This document shows, piece by piece, positions 48,649 through 56,297 of a DNA stretch of 64,000 nt (its first letter is position 1; the number at the start of each line of letters is the position of its first letter). Below the pieces are notes generated by a model, which saw only the letters and a program-made list of their open reading frames with translations, was not told where the DNA came from and did not search any database. This DNA is from Hymenobacter roseosalivarius DSM 11622. Its GTDB lineage: Bacteria > Bacteroidota > Bacteroidia > Cytophagales > Hymenobacteraceae. The position numbers and the translations under genes are program-made. The stretch spans positions 1 through 64,000 of the forward strand of contig NZ_FWWW01000087.1 of NCBI RefSeq assembly GCF_900176135.1, given 5' to 3'.

Positions 48649-48701
48649 GGCCTCATTCTCCGGTGTCGCTTCTATAATAAAGAGGACCGGAGAATGAGGC
48701 C
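48649..48701 (-). terminator. Hairpin between ATP-grasp and GCS2 genes
   Basis: 16-nt arms GGCCTCATTCTCCGGT / ACCGGAGAATGAGGCC with a loop of about 21 nt; an AAAAAAGCCCCCC word lies next to it at 48711-48723. Confidence 0.65.
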
Positions 48702-48728
48702 ACATTAGTCAAAAAAGCCCCCCAGCGG

Positions 48729-49853
48729 CTACTCCTGCGCTTTTTTGACTTTGGGAGCTGCAGGGGCTTTGCTTTCTTTCTTGGCAGGAGCTGCGTCTTT
48801 TGTAGGCGCGGCTGCTTTGGACGCCGCCGCTTTGGGAGCGGCTGCCTTCGAGGCTGCCGGCTTTTTAGCTGCCGCTTTGGTTACGGCTGGCATGCTCAGG
48901 GCATCGCGTCGCGCCGATTGCTGCACGAAGGTGCCCCAGGTCAGGTTGTCGCGGCCGGGCTGGTAGGCGCGGGCCCGCTCGATGGCCAGGTTGGCGGCGG
49001 CTTCCACTACCCACTCGAAATTCTGCTGGCCCACGGAGTTCACGTCGGCGTCGGGGGCGGGGTTGCCGAAGTCGATAGCAATTGGGATACCATCACGCAC
49101 GGCGAATTCTACGGTGTTAAAATCGTAGCCCAGGCCTTTGTTTAGGCGCAGCACGTAGTCGTGAATGGTAGCCAAAAGTTTCTCGCCGGCCGGGCCAGTG
49201 GTTTGCATCTCGGTGGCGTAGCGCTGGTGAAACTCGTTGCGCGGCTCGTAGGGCATGATGAGCACTTCTTTGCCGCCAATGCAGTAGCAGCGGAAATAAT
49301 CGTCGAACTCAACGGCTTCCTGCAATAGCATGACCAGCTGGCCGGTTTCGGCGTACGCGCGAAAAAACTCCTCGGGATTGTGGAGCTTATACACGCTTTT
49401 CCAGCCGCCGCCGGAGTGCGGCTTCATAAAGGCTGGAAAACCTATTTTCTGGAAAGCCGCGTCCCAATCCATCATTTGCAAATTGCGGAACGACCGTTCG
49501 CTGGTGTCGTCGGGGCGCTCTTTGGAGGGCAGGAGCAACGTGCGCGGCACGGGCACGCCCAGCTGCACGGCCAGAGCATTATTGAAAAACTTCTCGTCGG
49601 CGCTCCACCAAAAGGGGTTGTTTATAACAGCTGTGCCCGTAAGAGCTGCGTTCTTAAGGAAAGCCCGATAAAAGGGCACATCCTGCGAAATGCGGTCGAT
49701 GATAACGGCGTAGTCGGTGGGCACGTTCTGCTCTACCTGGTCGATGGAGACAAACTCGGCGGTGAACTCGCCGCCGGCTTTCTCATTTACCCGATCGACA
49801 AAAGCTTGTGGAAACGTGCTTTCCTGACCAAAGAGGATTCCGATTTTTTTCAT
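48729..49853 (-). CDS. ATP-grasp ligase (D-Ala-D-Ala ligase-like) with Ala/Lys-rich tail
   Basis: 374 residues. An N-terminal Rossmann-like part (KKIGILFGQESTFPQAFVD) precedes an ATP-grasp domain: FFNNALAVQLGVPVPRT, FPAFMKPHSGGGWKSV, ATP-lid region VMLLQEAVEFDDYFR and metal-binding NTVEFAVRDGIPIAIDFGNPAPD. The last 55 residues are a low-complexity AAAKKPAASKAAAPK-type basic tail, likely disordered and able to bind nucleic acid or acidic partners. Predicted to ligate a carboxylate and an amine, forming a pathway with the adjacent GCS2 ligase and amidotransferase. Confidence 0.8.
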   Translation of the reverse strand: MKKIGILFGQESTFPQAFVDRVNEKAGGEFTAEFVSIDQVEQNVPTDYAVIIDRISQDVPFYRAFLKNAALTGTAVINNPFWWSADEKFFNNALAVQLGVPVPRTLLLPSKERPDDTSERSFRNLQMMDWDAAFQKIGFPAFMKPHSGGGWKSVYKLHNPEEFFRAYAETGQLVMLLQEAVEFDDYFRCYCIGGKEVLIMPYEPRNEFHQRYATEMQTTGPAGEKLLATIHDYVLRLNKGLGYDFNTVEFAVRDGIPIAIDFGNPAPDADVNSVGQQNFEWVVEAAANLAIERARAYQPGRDNLTWGTFVQQSARRDALSMPAVTKAAAKKPAASKAAAPKAAASKAAAPTKDAAPAKKESKAPAAPKVKKAQE

Positions 49854-49939
49854 GGTGTAGAGGTTAAGGTGTTAGGGAGATGTTCAAGGTAGAAGAATGT
49901 CAGGCAGCGCGTGACGTTGTGGAAAGGCTGGGGGGCTTT

Positions 49940-50644
49940 TTACATCAGGGACAAATAATGCGGAAACATGTCGCGCCAGATGGGCCAGTCGTGGGTGCCA
50001 TTGGGCCGAACGTCCAGCCAGTGCCGAATGCCTTTGTTGTGCAGGATGCCGGCCATCTCCTCGTTGCCGGGGCGGCAGAAGTCATGCTCGGCGGTGCCCA
50101 GCACGATATTCATCTGATAAAAATGCTCGTTCTGGGCGTCGAGCATGTACTGCGGCGGGTTGTTGTAGTACACATCCTCGTCGTAGTGCCCGTTCAGGAA
50201 CGGCCGCATATCGAAGGCAGCACCCATCGTAAATAAATAGGCGACCTGGTCTGGATGTCGAAAGGCGAAGTTGAGGGCGTGGAAGCCACCGAAGCTGCAT
50301 CCGGCTACCCCAATCTTATCGACGTGGCACTCCTGCTGGAGCGCGGGCACGAATTCCTGACTGAGGAAACGGTCGTAGCGGTTGTGGTTTTGCACCCGCT
50401 CGGCGGGGTGCAGGTGCTTGGCGTACCAGCTGTCATGGTCGCGGCTATCGAGGCAAAACAGCTTGATTTTCCCCGTTTCGATAAACCAACGTGCCGATTC
50501 GACCAAGAGAAAGTCTTTGGCCTCATGGTAGCGCCCGCCGGAGGTTGGAAAAATGACGATGGGGTACCCGTGCGTACCAAAAACCAGCATTTCGATGGCG
50601 TGACCAAGATGCTGAGAATGAAAGGAGCGGTATTCTTCGTGCAA
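49940..50644 (-). CDS. Alpha/beta hydrolase (putative esterase family)
   Basis: 234 residues, cytoplasmic. Esterase D-like fold with nucleophile elbow VAGCSFGGFHALN (Ser), MGAAFDMRPFLNG and a C-terminal catalytic His in NGTHDWPIWRDMFP. First gene of the minus-strand ligase cluster, divergent from the esterase-DinB gene at 50785. A similar esterase fold occurs in that divergent gene, so the pair may act on the same product. The 86-nt gap to 49853 contains a GGGGGGCTTTTT word. Confidence 0.82.
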   Translation of the reverse strand: MHEEYRSFHSQHLGHAIEMLVFGTHGYPIVIFPTSGGRYHEAKDFLLVESARWFIETGKIKLFCLDSRDHDSWYAKHLHPAERVQNHNRYDRFLSQEFVPALQQECHVDKIGVAGCSFGGFHALNFAFRHPDQVAYLFTMGAAFDMRPFLNGHYDEDVYYNNPPQYMLDAQNEHFYQMNIVLGTAEHDFCRPGNEEMAGILHNKGIRHWLDVRPNGTHDWPIWRDMFPHYLSLM

Positions 50645-50739
50645 AATCGTAAGAACTTAGATAGGGAGAGGAGAGTTGGAGAAAAGTAATGAAATATTTC
50701 ATTGCGCCACGTAAGCTTTAGCGAAGAACCGGAAAAAGG

Positions 50740-50747
50740 TACCTTGC
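50740..50747 (+). promoter_or_regulatory. Possible -7 element (TACCTTGC) for the 50785 gene
   Basis: TACCTTGC 37 nt before the ATG at 50785. No good -33 TTG at the expected distance. Confidence 0.3.
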
Positions 50748-50784
50748 AGGCCCAATACAGCGCCCGCCGATTTAGTTTTTAGTA

Positions 50785-52287
50785 ATGAATCAGTCTCTTT
50801 TTTCGCCTTCGCAAGCCGCCGCCGTACAAGTAATACGCGACGAAGCACTCCGGTCAGCTTCTTTAGAGCGTACGGTGCGGCTTGATGTGGTGTTGCCGCC
50901 CACCTTCGACCCAGCCAGCCACGGGCCTTATCCGGTGTTGTACCTGAATGATGGGCAGGATTTGCGGCGCCTGCGCTTAAAAGCTACCCTCGATGCGCTT
51001 TATCAGCAGCAGGCGCTGCGGCCCTTCGTGCTCATCGCCATTCATGCCGGCGACCGGATACATGAATACGGCGCGGCCGGCCGGCCCGATTATTTGGGCC
51101 GGGGCAGCAAAGCTCATTTGTATACTGATTTTGTGCTGGAGGAATTGCTGCCGTATGTGCAGAAGAAATACCATGTGACCTCCGACCCCGAGCAAGCCGT
51201 TTTCGCGGGCTTTTCGCTGGGTGGGCTTATGGCGTTCGACTTGGTATGGCGCAACCCGGATGCTTTCACGCGGGCAGGCGTTTTTTCCGGCTCGTTCTGG
51301 TGGCGGCGCAAAGCCTTTGAGGACGGCTACATCGATGCCGACCGGATTATGCATTCACTGGTGCGGTCCGGCCGACCGCATCCGGGGCACCGCTTCTGGC
51401 TCCAAACTGGCACCCTGGACGAAACCAACGACCGTAACAACAACGGCATTATCGACTCCATTGAGGATACGCTGGACTTGCTGGCGGAGCTGATCCGCCA
51501 GGGGATTCCCGATCAACATATCCGCTACGTGGAAGTAGCCGGCGGGCGGCATAACCAGGAAACCTGGGGTCGTATTATGCCGGATTTTCTGCGCTGGGCG
51601 TTTGGGAAAGCCACGCTTCGGCCTTCCGATACGTGGCAACCAGCAGGAGCACTACCCTCTAAGCGGAACTGGGGCAGCGGCCAACGCCTGAACCGGCAGC
51701 GGCGCCTGGTAACCAAAAAAGCCCCCCAGGCCGCGGAAGCACTGGTTCCAGCAGAGCCTATAGTCATAAAGCAGCCCATAAGTGGTGAATACCCCGCTTA
51801 TTACGATAACTACCTCCGGCACGTACCCGATACTATCGATCCGGTGGAGCTTCTAGAAAAACAAGGCGCCCACGTTCGTGCGTTGCTCGGCTCCCTCACC
51901 GATGAGCAGGCCCTGCTGGCGTATGCCCCCGAAAAGTGGACTATTAAGGAGATGATCCTGCACATTCTGGATTCGGAGCGCATTTTTGCCTACCGGGCCC
52001 TGTGCATCGCCCGCGGCGACCAACAGTCGCTGCTGGGCTTCGATGAAAATGCCTACGCCCCGGCTTCGGAAGCCAACACCCGCTCGCTGGCTGATTTGCT
52101 GGCTGAGCACGCCGCCGTGCGCGCGGGTACTGTCGCGTTGTACCGGTCATTTGCTCCTCATATCTTCGATAAGGTGGGCCTGGCCAACAAGCATCCGGTA
52201 AGCGTGCGGGCCCTGGTGCATGTAGTGCCGGGCCATGAGGCGCATCATTTAACAATTTTGCATGAACGATATTTGCCGTTATTGTAG
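50785..52287 (+). CDS. Esterase fused to DinB-family domain
   Basis: 500 residues in two parts. Residues 1 to about 290 are an enterochelin-esterase-like alpha/beta hydrolase: YLNDGQDLRRLRL, the nucleophile elbow FAGFSLGGLMAFD, TGTLDETNDRNNNG and catalytic His in VAGGRHNQETW. Residues about 330-500 are a DinB four-helix bundle (YAPEKWTIKEMILHILDSERIF and VPGHEAHHLTILHERYLP, with metal His residues at the canonical positions). The two are joined by a linker containing KKAPQ, encoded exactly by the AAAAAAGCCCCCCAG word at 51715. DinB proteins can be metal-dependent thiol transferases or hydrolases, so a role with the adjacent GCS2-type ligase is conceivable. Confidence 0.85.
   Translation: MNQSLFSPSQAAAVQVIRDEALRSASLERTVRLDVVLPPTFDPASHGPYPVLYLNDGQDLRRLRLKATLDALYQQQALRPFVLIAIHAGDRIHEYGAAGRPDYLGRGSKAHLYTDFVLEELLPYVQKKYHVTSDPEQAVFAGFSLGGLMAFDLVWRNPDAFTRAGVFSGSFWWRRKAFEDGYIDADRIMHSLVRSGRPHPGHRFWLQTGTLDETNDRNNNGIIDSIEDTLDLLAELIRQGIPDQHIRYVEVAGGRHNQETWGRIMPDFLRWAFGKATLRPSDTWQPAGALPSKRNWGSGQRLNRQRRLVTKKAPQAAEALVPAEPIVIKQPISGEYPAYYDNYLRHVPDTIDPVELLEKQGAHVRALLGSLTDEQALLAYAPEKWTIKEMILHILDSERIFAYRALCIARGDQQSLLGFDENAYAPASEANTRSLADLLAEHAAVRAGTVALYRSFAPHIFDKVGLANKHPVSVRALVHVVPGHEAHHLTILHERYLPLL
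51715..51729. repeat. Example of the abundant GGGGGGC-W word (here AAAAAAGCCCCCCAG)
   Basis: One of about 43 sites of GGGGGGC followed by A/T in the window. Others inside genes encoding Ala-Pro-Gln: 13691 (ilvB), 55735 (isoaspartyl peptidase), 29175 (gltB), 38234, 40303 and 63443. Intergenic examples: 16252, 33569, 36434, 41751, 48711, 49929. Confidence 0.7.
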
Positions 52288-52359
52288 CTTTAAAGCGCAC
52301 AACACAAGCAAAGCTGCCTGCGTTAATACTCCCATCTCTCACCTTCATCTGTTCTAGTC

Positions 52360-52479
52360 ATGGCTAAAGCACAAGACGCCCGCAAAGAGAAAAAGAAAGA
52401 ACCCACCAAGACGACTAAAGAAAAAAAAGCCGCCAAGGACGAAAAGAAAAAATCGCGCGAGAGTAGCAGTGAATTGTAA
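52360..52479 (+). CDS. Small Lys-rich protein, 39 aa
   Basis: ATG at 52360 to TAA at 52477-52479. The product (MAKAQDARKEKKKEPTKTTK, then EKKAAKDEKKKSRESSSEL) is about one third Lys, highly charged, without hydrophobic core, so probably disordered and possibly nucleic-acid binding. It lies 72 nt after the esterase-DinB stop and is followed at once by a perfect terminator, which supports a real transcription unit. No named family recognised. Confidence 0.6.
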   Translation: MAKAQDARKEKKKEPTKTTKEKKAAKDEKKKSRESSSEL

Positions 52480-52492
52480 GCTGCTTAAGCCC

Positions 52493-52529
52493 AAAAAAGC
52501 CCCCCGAATACTTATTTGGGGGCTTTTTT
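52493..52529 (+). terminator. Rho-independent terminator after the 39-aa gene
   Basis: AAAAAAGCCCCC pairs with GGGGGCTTTTTT across a loop of about 13 nt. Confidence 0.88.
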
Positions 52530-52540
52530 GTTTGAATAAA

Positions 52541-52599
52541 TAGAAAGGCGGTCATGCTTCATCTGGCGTCCGCGAAGTCGAATCATGACCGCCTTTCTA
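52541..52599. repeat. Inverted repeat, GTCATGC family head
   Basis: TAGAAAGGCGGTCATG (52541-52556) and its exact complement (52584-52599). The AAAGGCGGTCATGC head is shared with the repeats at 16086 and 18436. It lies between convergent genes. Confidence 0.75.
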
Positions 52600-52626
52600 T
52601 AATCAGTGGCTTACCGGCTGTTGGTT

Positions 52627-53247
52627 TCATAACGTATAATAGACTTCCTTCTGCTTGTCGTGGTGGCGCAGATAGCCGTGGAGAACGAGCTTGATCAGGG
52701 TTCTATAGGCTCGTCGTTGCCCCACATTAATGAGCTTTTGGTACTGAGCCAGCGTAATGCGCGGATTCGTGCGCAGGTAGTCCAACACAGCCAACTCGTC
52801 CTTATTTAGCGGAATCTTCTCAAAGGTTGGCTCTTCGCGTTGCAGTACTTTTTCGGTGAGGCTGCTGGTTTGTACGCTTTGGTCGCGCACGCGCACGTAG
52901 CCGCGCCAGTCGCCCTCGGCCACCTGGGCGCGGTGGGGTTTGTGGGCACTTTCGCGCACGGTTACAACGATGACAGTACGGCCGTCTTCCTCTACTTCTT
53001 TGAAAGTGAGTAGAATGGGTGGATCTATATACTGCGCGGCCGCCTCGCGTAGCACATATATTTCCTCTGCCGCATCGCGCACACCCACGATACGCCCATC
53101 ATCATCAACACCGACCAGCACGTAGCCACCCCGAGTGTTGGCCAAGGAAGCTAGGGTGCGCGAAATGCGCGTCGGGTGAGTCGTCTTTTTCTTAAACTCC
53201 ACCTGTTCTCCCTCACCCTCCCGAATCATCTCCTGCAGCGTAGGCAT
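52627..53247 (-). CDS. Schlafen/AlbA_2-domain protein with C-terminal winged helix
   Basis: 206 residues. The N-terminal AlbA_2 (Schlafen-like) domain is marked by EGEQVEFKKKT, LASLANTRGGYVLVGVDDDGRI and GYVRVRDQS. The C-terminal half (LNKDELAVLDYLRTNPRITL, RAYRTLIKLVLHGYL) is a winged helix-turn-helix. Such proteins are usually annotated as putative transcriptional regulators or nucleic-acid-binding factors, and some belong to defence or stress loci. No partner gene is evident here. Confidence 0.82.
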   Translation of the reverse strand: MPTLQEMIREGEGEQVEFKKKTTHPTRISRTLASLANTRGGYVLVGVDDDGRIVGVRDAAEEIYVLREAAAQYIDPPILLTFKEVEEDGRTVIVVTVRESAHKPHRAQVAEGDWRGYVRVRDQSVQTSSLTEKVLQREEPTFEKIPLNKDELAVLDYLRTNPRITLAQYQKLINVGQRRAYRTLIKLVLHGYLRHHDKQKEVYYTL

Positions 53248-53333
53248 GAGCTATAAAGTGATTTTAAGAGAAGAACTAGGTATCGAGGCTTTTGATTTTG
53301 ACAGTAAGTATCATCATGCTCAGTTACTTACAA

Positions 53334-54218
53334 TTACTCCACGCCCGTTTCCTCCTGCGAGAGGCGCCAGAGGCGAGCGGCTTCGGGGCGGCTCTGGGAG
53401 CGGCCGGAGGCGCGGGTGGGCTTGCGGTTTTTGAAATATTTGCCGCTGACACTTTCTACTTCGGGCGAAGAAGCCAAATAGATGCTTGTTCGAGCCCCTT
53501 TTTCGGGGCTGATCATAAACGGCCGGGCAGTCCACCACATTGCTTTCATCAGCGGAGAGCTACCAGTGTTCACTAAGCCAGTATCTACCATGCCAGGGTG
53601 CAGGCAGTTGGCTGTCACTTTGGTTAGGTCGAGGCGGTGAGCTAACTCGCTTGTGAACATTATGTTGGCCAACTTGGAGTCGCAGTAGGCCGTGAACGAG
53701 CTGTACTTCTCGGGGGCGTTGCGGGCCTCCGTCGACTGCTCAATTTCGCCCAGCCAGTGCGCCTCCGACGATACCGTAACGATGCGCGCCTGCGGGGCTG
53801 CCAGCAGCTGCGGCAACAGCAGATTGGTAAGGGCAAACACGGCCAGATGATTCGTGGCCCAGCTCAACTCGTGGCCTTCTTCAGTAATGGTAAGCGGGCC
53901 GGGAAAGATGCCGGCGTTATTCACCAGAATATCAAGCTGATTGAAGCGCCGGGTTACTTCCCCGGCCAATGTGCGCACGTTGGCCAGCAGCGACAGGTCG
54001 CAGAGCAGCAAATCGAGCTGAGCATCAGAACCTACGGCTTCGCGGATGGCAGTGCGGGCTTGCTCGCCGCGCTCCGGATTACGGCACACCATCACTACGC
54101 GGGCGCCGCGCCGGGCCAGCTCGCGGGCCGTTATCAGCCCAATGCCACCAGAGGCGCCGGTAACCAGGGCAATTTTACCGCGCAGAGGAGAAGAAGCAGA
54201 TTCAGAGGACGCGGTCAT
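53334..54218 (-). CDS. Short-chain dehydrogenase/reductase (retinol dehydrogenase-like)
   Basis: 294-residue SDR. Cofactor motif TGASGGIGLITARELARRG with an Arg-containing second strand (MVCRNPER) suggests NADP. LVNNAGIF, the active-site Ser in IVTVSSEAHW and the YCDSKLAN catalytic Tyr/Lys are present. Similar in layout to WW-domain-oxidoreductase and retinol dehydrogenase homologues widespread in bacteria. Substrate unknown. Confidence 0.88.
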   Translation of the reverse strand: MTASSESASSPLRGKIALVTGASGGIGLITARELARRGARVVMVCRNPERGEQARTAIREAVGSDAQLDLLLCDLSLLANVRTLAGEVTRRFNQLDILVNNAGIFPGPLTITEEGHELSWATNHLAVFALTNLLLPQLLAAPQARIVTVSSEAHWLGEIEQSTEARNAPEKYSSFTAYCDSKLANIMFTSELAHRLDLTKVTANCLHPGMVDTGLVNTGSSPLMKAMWWTARPFMISPEKGARTSIYLASSPEVESVSGKYFKNRKPTRASGRSQSRPEAARLWRLSQEETGVE

Positions 54219-54384
54219 CAGAGAAAAGCAAAGTCAGTAGTGGGGGCAAAAATTGAGGTAACGTACGCTTTAGAAGGGCAGACGTTGAACAGTGAGTAGA
54301 ATTTCGGTTATGAACGGCTTTTAGAGCCTAAAAAGTCTGTTTGATCTGAAGGTCATGCGATAAGTGGTGCGACCGGAAAAGAGC

Positions 54385-54476
54385 GTCATGCAGCGCAGCG
54401 CGCAGTATCTCGTGTGCTGATGTCGCCACGGTAATTCAACAAAACACGCGAGATACTGCGCGCTGCGCTGCATGAC
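54385..54476. repeat. REP-like inverted repeat (GTCATGCAGCGC type)
   Basis: Arms of about 34 nt beginning GTCATGCAGCGCAGCGCGCA, with inner CTCGTGTG / CACGCGAG. Same family as 16091-16246 and 18387-18536. Confidence 0.8.
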
Positions 54477-54595
54477 AGTTATGTAACCATGACCATCATT
54501 CGAAACAAAATTTAAGTAAAAAAGCCCCCAGCCGGAAAAAACAATGCCGCCCTCGGTAGAAGGCGGCATTGAGAAGATTCAGCAAAGTCAACTGC

Positions 54596-55024
54596 TTAGA
54601 AAGGTAGATCGTTGTCGTCGTCGCCGGCGATAGGAGCGGCGGGCTGAGCGCGAAGGTTCGGATTTTGGTTGGCCGGAGCAGCGGGGCGAGGAGCCGCTTG
54701 CTGCTGATTGCCGTAGTTGCCGCCAGCAGCGGGAGCGCCGCCACCCGCACCAGCCTCAATGCGCCAGGCTTCCAGGTTGGTGAAGTACAGCATCTGGCCG
54801 TTTTTGTTGAAGCCGCGACCCCGCAGATTGAAGGTCACTTTTACCTCGTCGCCGATTTTGAAAGGATCTATCAGGGCTGTCTTATCCTGCACCAGTTGGA
54901 ACTTGATATGCTCGGGGTACTGGCCCTCCTGAACTTCCAGCACGAACTCGCGCTTGCGGAATTTTTCACTCACCTGCTGTTCGTCGAAAATCTCGTGCAG
55001 GCGGCCGGTAGCGTCGTAAGCCAT
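54596..55024 (-). CDS. DUF3127 OB-fold protein with SSB-like acidic C-terminal tip
   Basis: 142 residues from the ATG at 55024. DUF3127 core: ATGRLHEIFDEQQVSEKF, REFVLEVQEGQYPEHIKFQ, FKIGDEVKVTFNLRGRGF and FTNLEAWRI. The core is followed by a Gly/Ala/Pro/Gln-rich flexible linker and the final residues DDDNDLPF. The layout (OB-like core, low-complexity linker, acidic tip ending in PF) copies that of bacterial single-stranded DNA-binding protein, whose tip DDDIPF recruits repair enzymes. A nucleic-acid role is likely by analogy, unproven. Confidence 0.82.
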   Translation of the reverse strand: MAYDATGRLHEIFDEQQVSEKFRKREFVLEVQEGQYPEHIKFQLVQDKTALIDPFKIGDEVKVTFNLRGRGFNKNGQMLYFTNLEAWRIEAGAGGGAPAAGGNYGNQQQAAPRPAAPANQNPNLRAQPAAPIAGDDDNDLPF

Positions 55025-55223
55025 AAAAAAGAATAGTTGAAATGATGAAAATGGGGAAGTCAAACGTACGAAAAAAAACCCGTTTCGGTTAAAAAAACGG
55101 GCAGATTTACGACCCGTAAGCGGTGTACCAATAAGGACCAGTAAGATCTGAAACTGGTTCACGGAGCTAACCAGGCTTTGTCTTTATCTTGCGCTTTCAA
55201 GCGTATCCACCCATTTATTTCTT

Positions 55224-56174
55224 ATGAAATATACCTTCTCTCTGGCCATACACGGCGGCGCGGGCACCATCTCCCGCGACCAAATGACGCCCGAAAAAGA
55301 GCAGGCCTACCACGCCGCGCTCCGGCAGGTGCTCGAAGCGGGCCACGATGTGCTGCGCCAGGGTGGCGCCGCCCTCGACGCAGTAGAAGTGGCCGTGCGC
55401 CTGCTCGAAGATTCGCCTCTGTTTAACGCTGGCCGTGGTGCCGTATTCACCCACGATGGCCGCCATGAAATGGATGCCGCCATTATGGACGGCCGCGACC
55501 GGAGCGCCGGCGCGGTAGCTGGGGTGCGCAACTTGCAAAACCCGATCAGCGTCGCTCGCCTGATAATGGAAAAGTCGGACCATGTGCTGCTGGCCTGGCC
55601 AGGGGCGGAGGACTTTGCCCGCGAGCATAACCTGCCCACCCAGCCCGACGAGTACTTTTTTACCCAGCACCGCCACGACCAATTGCAGGAAGCCCTAGAA
55701 TCGGGGGGAATTCATCTGGACCACAGCGAATCGAAAAAAGCCCCCCAGCCCAAGAAAATGGGCACTGTGGGGGCCGTGGCCCGCGACCAGCACGGCAATC
55801 TGGCCGCCGCCACCAGCACCGGCGGCATGACCAACAAGCACTACTCCCGCATCGGCGACTCGCCCATCATCGGGGCCGGCACCTTCGCCGACAACCGGAC
55901 CTGCGCTATTTCCTGCACGGGTTCGGGCGAATACTTTATGCGGGCCGTGGCTGCCTACGATGTTGCCTGCCTTATGGAGTATCGCGGCCTGAGCTTGTCG
56001 GAGGCCTGCCGCGTCGTAGTGCACGAGAAATTGGCACCGGTAGGTGGCGAAGGCGGATTGATAGCGGTTGATGCCGCCGGTAATCTGGCGCTGCCGTTCA
56101 ATTCAAGCGGTATGTACCGTGGCTCCATCACCTCAGAAAGTCCTCTTTTTACCGCCATTTATGAGGATAAATAG
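55224..56174 (+). CDS. Isoaspartyl peptidase / L-asparaginase (Ntn hydrolase, plant type)
   Basis: 316-residue precursor that self-cleaves to expose a catalytic Thr. FSLAIHGGAGTISRD and NAGRGAVFTHDGRHEMDAAIM mark the alpha part; the nucleophile is Thr181 in KKMGTVGAVA. The beta part holds ATSTGGMTNK, RIGDSPIIGAGTFAD and CTGSGEYFMR. It cleaves beta-aspartyl dipeptides such as those released from cyanophycin by the enzyme encoded convergently at 56298. The linker just before Thr181 contains KKAPQP from an AAAAAAGCCCCCCAG word. A TATCTTGC element at 55185 may be its -7 box. Confidence 0.92.
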   Translation: MKYTFSLAIHGGAGTISRDQMTPEKEQAYHAALRQVLEAGHDVLRQGGAALDAVEVAVRLLEDSPLFNAGRGAVFTHDGRHEMDAAIMDGRDRSAGAVAGVRNLQNPISVARLIMEKSDHVLLAWPGAEDFAREHNLPTQPDEYFFTQHRHDQLQEALESGGIHLDHSESKKAPQPKKMGTVGAVARDQHGNLAAATSTGGMTNKHYSRIGDSPIIGAGTFADNRTCAISCTGSGEYFMRAVAAYDVACLMEYRGLSLSEACRVVVHEKLAPVGGEGGLIAVDAAGNLALPFNSSGMYRGSITSESPLFTAIYEDK

Positions 56175-56241
56175 CTGCGCTCTGGCTACGACCTATATAC
56201 ATAGGAGTAGCCCGCCTAATATAGAAGCAGCATCCCGTTAC

Positions 56242-56277
56242 CAAAAAAGCCGCTTTCCCAAAGGAGAGCGGCTTTTT
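56242..56277. terminator. Bidirectional terminator between peptidase and cyanophycinase
   Basis: AAAAAAGCCGCTTTCC ... GGAGAGCGGCTTTTT, in the 123-nt gap between the two convergent genes. Confidence 0.82.
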
Positions 56278-56297
56278 GATTGAAAACAGCGAGGCTT

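Noticed and set aside
48729-49853. Cyanophycin synthetase that would supply the nearby cyanophycinase
   Set aside because: Too short and lacks the Mur ligase-like half of CphA; only a single ATP-grasp domain is present.
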